From assembly GCF_029961185.1 (NCBI RefSeq), contig NZ_JASBQQ010000006.1, positions 186,001 through 250,000 on the forward strand: a stretch of DNA of 64,000 bases, in the 5' to 3' direction. The DNA is from Albidovulum aestuarii. Lineage in GTDB: Bacteria > Pseudomonadota > Alphaproteobacteria > Rhodobacterales > Rhodobacteraceae. Both the position numbers and the translations under genes were made by a program. The notes beneath the pieces were generated by a model. The model did not search any database and had not been told where the DNA came from. It was given only the letters and a program-made list of their open reading frames with translations. Shown in pieces: positions 60,616 to 64,000 of this stretch. How positions within the stretch are numbered: position 1 is the stretch's first letter; every line of letters begins with the position of its first letter.

Positions 60616-62489
60616 TGGATCGGAACTTCCTAACTTATTATGAAGCCGAACTTGGACATATCCGCGACCTCGCCACCGAATTCGCTGCGATGCATCCCGA
60701 AGTGGCGCGCAATCTGTCTGTCGATGTCGCGCCCTGTCCGGACCCCTATGTCGAGCGGCTCTTGGAAGGTGTCGCTTATCTTGCCGCCCGCACGCGGCTG
60801 AAGGTTGATGCGGAAAGCACGCGGTTCGTGCGCAACGTTCTTGATGCGCTTTATCCCGATCTCGTCGGCCCGGCCCCCGCGATGACGACGGCAGTGCTGC
60901 ATCCCGGGCCGCAGGTGCAGACGATGATCGATGGCCATACCGTGAAACGCGGCACACGCATGGCCTCGGCCTTTCGCGACGGGCTGACGACACGGGCGAC
61001 CTATACGACCGCGCAGGACGTGACGCTTTGGCCGGTCGCGCTCGATGGTGTTGACTATCTGCCCGATCGCGGCGCGCTGAAATCTGCCGGAGTGCCGGAG
61101 GGCAGCGGTGCCGAGGCCGCGTTGCGCCTGATGCTGAAGCGGGCGGGGCCGGGATCGCTGTCCGAGCTTGGCCTCGATCGGCTCGACATGTGTTTTGCGG
61201 GCAGTGCGCGGGCGGGCGGGATATTCGATGCGGTTTTCGGGGCGAGCACCGGCATTCTTGCCCGGCCCGCGCGGTCCGGCGCCGTATTCCGCCGCGCGGC
61301 GGGCCCCGAAATGGTCGGGATCGGCGATGGCGAGGCGCTTTTGCCGCGCGTCCGCCCTGCCTTCGAAGGCTACCGGCTGATGCGGGAATATTTCCTGATG
61401 CCAGAGCGGTTCTACTATCTTCGCCTTGGCGGGCTGAACCCGGCGATCCGCGATTGCGGGGATGACCGGCTGGAGATTCTGCTTCTGCTGGACCGGCAGC
61501 GCCCGCATCTTGCCGATGTCACTGCGCGCGATTTCAAGCTTTTCGCGACGCCGCTGGTCAACCTTTTCGAAAAGGAATGCAACGTCGTCGAGATCGACGG
61601 CCGCACGGCGACACATGTCGTTCATGCCGATCGCACGCGGCCGCGCGACTTTGAAATCTACCGGCTGATCCGGGTCGAGGATGCCGATGACGACGGGCCG
61701 GACGCCGCCCTGCATCAGCTTTACGCCGCCGATCAGATGCGCGGCTCGGGGCTTGTCTATACGACCGAGCGTCGCCCCCGCCGCGCGGGCGAAGATGAAA
61801 TCCGGCGGGGCCAGACGCGCACCTCCTATACCGGCGATGACCTGTTCATCTCGGTCGCGCGGCCCGCCGGGGCGCGGGTGTCGCGGGCGGTCAGACGGCT
61901 CGACATCCGCGCGCTTTGCACCAACCGCGATCTGCCGATCCTCGACGACAGCCCGAAACTGACACTGGAAAGCGGCGATCCCGTCGGTCGCGTTGAACTG
62001 CTCGGCGCGATGCGCCGTCCGCGCGGGTCGCTGGTGGCCAGCCTTCCGAAATCCGCCGGAAAGGGCGAGGCCTCGCTCGACGATCTGGCCTGGCGGCTGA
62101 TCGCGCAGCTGTCACTTAACCACCTGTCTTTGGGCGAGGAAATCCGCGACGCCGAGCCCCTGCGTGCCATGCTTGACCTTTATGCCGACCGGGGTGATCC
62201 CGAACTGGCGCGCCATGCCCGTTCCATCACCCGCGTGACCTCGCGCCCGCTGATCGAGAGGCTGGGCATTCCGGGCCCCGTCTGTTTCGGCAAGGGCATG
62301 GAGGTCACTCTTCACGTCGATGGATCGGTACTGTCGGGGGCTTCGGCGCTGTTACTGTCGGCGCTCCTCAATCAGCTTTTTGCCCGCCATGCCGGCATCA
62401 ATTCCTTCATCCGAACGCGGATGCGGTCCCTGCAAACACAGGAGGAGGTGACATGGCCGATGTCGCCGGGCAACCGCGCCCCGATCTGA
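60615..62489 (+). CDS. tssF: Type VI baseplate protein TssF (VasA/ImpG)
   Basis: 624 residues. MDRNFLTYYEAELGHIRDLA and EFAAMHPEVARNLSV at the start, CPDPYVERLLEGVAYLAART, PEMVGIGDGEALLPRVRPAF-like middle part and ITRVTSRPLIERLGI near the end are family features. It forms the baseplate wedge with TssG, whose gene overlaps it by 37 bases. Confidence 0.95.
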   Translation: MDRNFLTYYEAELGHIRDLATEFAAMHPEVARNLSVDVAPCPDPYVERLLEGVAYLAARTRLKVDAESTRFVRNVLDALYPDLVGPAPAMTTAVLHPGPQVQTMIDGHTVKRGTRMASAFRDGLTTRATYTTAQDVTLWPVALDGVDYLPDRGALKSAGVPEGSGAEAALRLMLKRAGPGSLSELGLDRLDMCFAGSARAGGIFDAVFGASTGILARPARSGAVFRRAAGPEMVGIGDGEALLPRVRPAFEGYRLMREYFLMPERFYYLRLGGLNPAIRDCGDDRLEILLLLDRQRPHLADVTARDFKLFATPLVNLFEKECNVVEIDGRTATHVVHADRTRPRDFEIYRLIRVEDADDDGPDAALHQLYAADQMRGSGLVYTTERRPRRAGEDEIRRGQTRTSYTGDDLFISVARPAGARVSRAVRRLDIRALCTNRDLPILDDSPKLTLESGDPVGRVELLGAMRRPRGSLVASLPKSAGKGEASLDDLAWRLIAQLSLNHLSLGEEIRDAEPLRAMLDLYADRGDPELARHARSITRVTSRPLIERLGIPGPVCFGKGMEVTLHVDGSVLSGASALLLSALLNQLFARHAGINSFIRTRMRSLQTQEEVTWPMSPGNRAPI

Positions 62490-63490
62490 CGGGGGCGGCG
62501 CCTGAGCCCGAAAGCATGGGATTCTTTGAGCTGCTGCGGCGGCTTGAGGCCGGGAGCCTGCGCTTTGGCCGTGCCGGCGGGCCGGAGCGGGAACCGGCGC
62601 GGCTTGGCCAGCGGGTGCGGCTGTCGGTGGCGACGAGGGACGTGGCGGGGTTTCGCCCCGGCGATGACAAAAGGCCCGCAAAGGTCGATGTCGAGGTTCT
62701 GGGCCTTCTTGGCCCCGAAGGCGCGATGCCGCTGCATCTCAGCCGCTGGGTGCTGACGCGCCTGTCCGAACGCTGGTTCACCGAGGCGGCAGATACCGCG
62801 ACCGCTGACACCACCTTCCTCGATTTCTGCAACATGCTGCAGCACCGGATGCTGGCGCTTTATTGGCGGGCCTGGGGCGATGCGCGGCCGGAAGTGCAGG
62901 TTGAGCATGGCGAGCGGGGGCACGGGCAGGCGATGCAGGCGGCCCTTGCCGGGCTTGGCCTGCCGGGGATGGCGGGGCGTGACGACGGCCTGAAACTGCG
63001 CCATGCGACCGCGCTTGGTCAGGGCGTCCACGGGCCGGAGCGTCTGACCGGGTTTCTCGCGGATCTGCTCGGGGTCAAGGTGACGCTTGTCGAATTCGTC
63101 GGCCACTGGCTGGAAGTACCGGCGCCACTTCAGACCCGGCTTGGTCGGGCCCATGCGGCACTTGGCGAAAGCGCCGTCGTCGGGGCGTGCAGTTTCCAGC
63201 GGCAGGGGCGGGCGGAGCTTCGGTTAGGGCCGCTGACCCTGCAGCAATACCGGCGGCTACTGGAGGATGACGGGTTACGCGACCGGCTGGCCCATGCGAT
63301 CCGCTTCGCGGTCGGGACCGAGATCGACTTCGATCTGCGCCTCGTTCTTGCGAAGGGTGATGTGCCCGATCCCTGCCTCGGCACCTGCCAGCTTGGCCGC
63401 ACGACATGGGTTTCGCCCACCTGCCGCGCTGATGCGGGCGATCTGCGCCTGCCGAATTTTGCCGATCCGGGTGGGAGGGCAGCGGCATGA
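62453..63490 (+). CDS. tssG: Type VI baseplate protein TssG (VasB/ImpH)
   Basis: 345 residues starting at ATG 62453 inside tssF, with the strong site AGGAGGAGG just upstream. SMGFFELLRRLEAGSLRFGR, LLGPEGAMPLHLSRWV, FLDFCNMLQHRMLALYWRAW and FVGHWLEVPAPLQTRLG match the family. It overlaps the FHA gene by 4 bases. Confidence 0.95.
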   Translation: MADVAGQPRPDLTGAAPEPESMGFFELLRRLEAGSLRFGRAGGPEREPARLGQRVRLSVATRDVAGFRPGDDKRPAKVDVEVLGLLGPEGAMPLHLSRWVLTRLSERWFTEAADTATADTTFLDFCNMLQHRMLALYWRAWGDARPEVQVEHGERGHGQAMQAALAGLGLPGMAGRDDGLKLRHATALGQGVHGPERLTGFLADLLGVKVTLVEFVGHWLEVPAPLQTRLGRAHAALGESAVVGACSFQRQGRAELRLGPLTLQQYRRLLEDDGLRDRLAHAIRFAVGTEIDFDLRLVLAKGDVPDPCLGTCQLGRTTWVSPTCRADAGDLRLPNFADPGGRAAA

Positions 63491-64000
63491 CCCTGCGCCT
63501 TGTCATCGAACATTCCGCCCATCCGCAGGCCAGGCCCGAAATGCGCCACCCCGGCGGTGACCTGTCGATCGGGCGGGGGGCGGATTGCGACTGGCAGATC
63601 GACGACCCGGACATGTTCGTCTCGCGCCGCCACTGCGTCGTGTCGGAGAGTGACGGCAGCTATGAAGTGACCGATGCCAGCCGGGGCGGGCTATTCATCG
63701 ACGGGGCGGATACGCCGCTCGGCCCCGGCAATTCTACTGCTTTGGAGCCGGGGATGCGACTGAGGCTCGGCGACGTCGTGATCCGGGTCGAACTTGGCGA
63801 GGCGAAGGCAGAGACCGCCCGGCCCGCAGCGAAAGTGGCCTCCCGCGCCGACGGGTTCGACGCCGACGATTTCTTTGCCCAGCCGGCCGCATCAGCGACG
63901 AGAGCACCCCGCCCCGAGACGCTGCCGGAACCGTTCGACAGCGGCCGCCCCGCAAGCGCCGCTCCCGAGGTCGAGGAGCGAAAGCGTCCGCCAGAGTTCG
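63487..64000 (+). CDS. Type VI FHA-domain protein, 3' end cut by window
   Basis: 171 residues visible; frame open to the window end. Residues about 1-100 are a forkhead-associated domain with GGDLSIGRGADCDWQIDD and MFVSRRHCVV (the Gly-Arg, Ser-Arg and His of the phosphothreonine site). A proline/alanine-rich linker follows (from about 105). It is the TagH/Fha type that binds the phosphothreonine made by the PpkA-type kinase and promotes assembly. ATGA overlap with tssG. Confidence 0.92.
   Translation, partial: MTLRLVIEHSAHPQARPEMRHPGGDLSIGRGADCDWQIDDPDMFVSRRHCVVSESDGSYEVTDASRGGLFIDGADTPLGPGNSTALEPGMRLRLGDVVIRVELGEAKAETARPAAKVASRADGFDADDFFAQPAASATRAPRPETLPEPFDSGRPASAAPEVEERKRPPEF

Overview
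This 64 kb window is bacterial chromosomal DNA that reads as a marine-type Rhodobacteraceae (Roseobacter group, Alphaproteobacteria). I infer this from the high G+C, dense operons with 1-4 base start/stop overlaps, the alphaproteobacterial forms of RibA, DinB and the NDUFS4-like complex I subunit, and above all the methylated-amine cluster, whose gene order is that described for Ruegeria pomeroyi. No species is claimed.

Layout. 1-6357 is housekeeping: a truncated membrane gene, an FAD-dependent oxidoreductase, xthA, two small secreted proteins, an OmpR-family regulator, ribA and an L,D-transpeptidase. 6509-23640 is a methylamine island: mgdABCD (+), two regulators (GlxA type and XRE-cupin), dmmDABC (-), an Amt transporter with a 71-residue membrane partner (+), then mgsABC and gmaS (+), closed by a strong terminator. 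Together they would turn dimethylamine into methylamine (DmmABC, with DmmD), methylamine plus glutamate into gamma-glutamylmethylamide (GmaS), that into N-methylglutamate (MgsABC), and N-methylglutamate back to glutamate with release of the methyl group as a C1 unit (MgdABCD). The enzymes for trimethylamine and its N-oxide (tmm, tdm) are not in the window.

23940-34609 holds two TRAP transporter operons. One has a divergent LysR regulator and an alpha/beta hydrolase. The other has a divergent IclR regulator and an iron-type alcohol dehydrogenase, with a 12+12 bp perfect inverted repeat between regulator and operon. A decayed parD antitoxin lies between the two operons. 34933-39339 carries a small-membrane-protein/metallo-beta-lactamase operon with an AraC regulator, then a broken GlxA-type regulator. 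39755-42091 is a large unrecognised membrane protein. 42458-50570 is housekeeping: an NDUFS4-like subunit, a truncated ArsR, a band-7/NfeD pair, a Nudix hydrolase, dinB, an N-formylglutamate amidohydrolase relative, tRNA-Val(GAC), rpmJ and a fused MFS/spermidine-synthase-like protein.

50645-64000 is the left part of a type VI secretion locus: a DUF6484 gene, clpV (divergent), a Ser/Thr kinase, tssA, tssB, tssC, hcp, tssE, tssF, tssG and an FHA gene cut by the window end. Kinase and FHA protein together suggest control by threonine phosphorylation. The membrane-complex genes (tssJKLM), VgrG and any effectors would lie to the right.

All functions are read from sequence motifs and gene context; no database search was run. 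I saw no CRISPR array, rRNA operon, prophage or intact insertion sequence.
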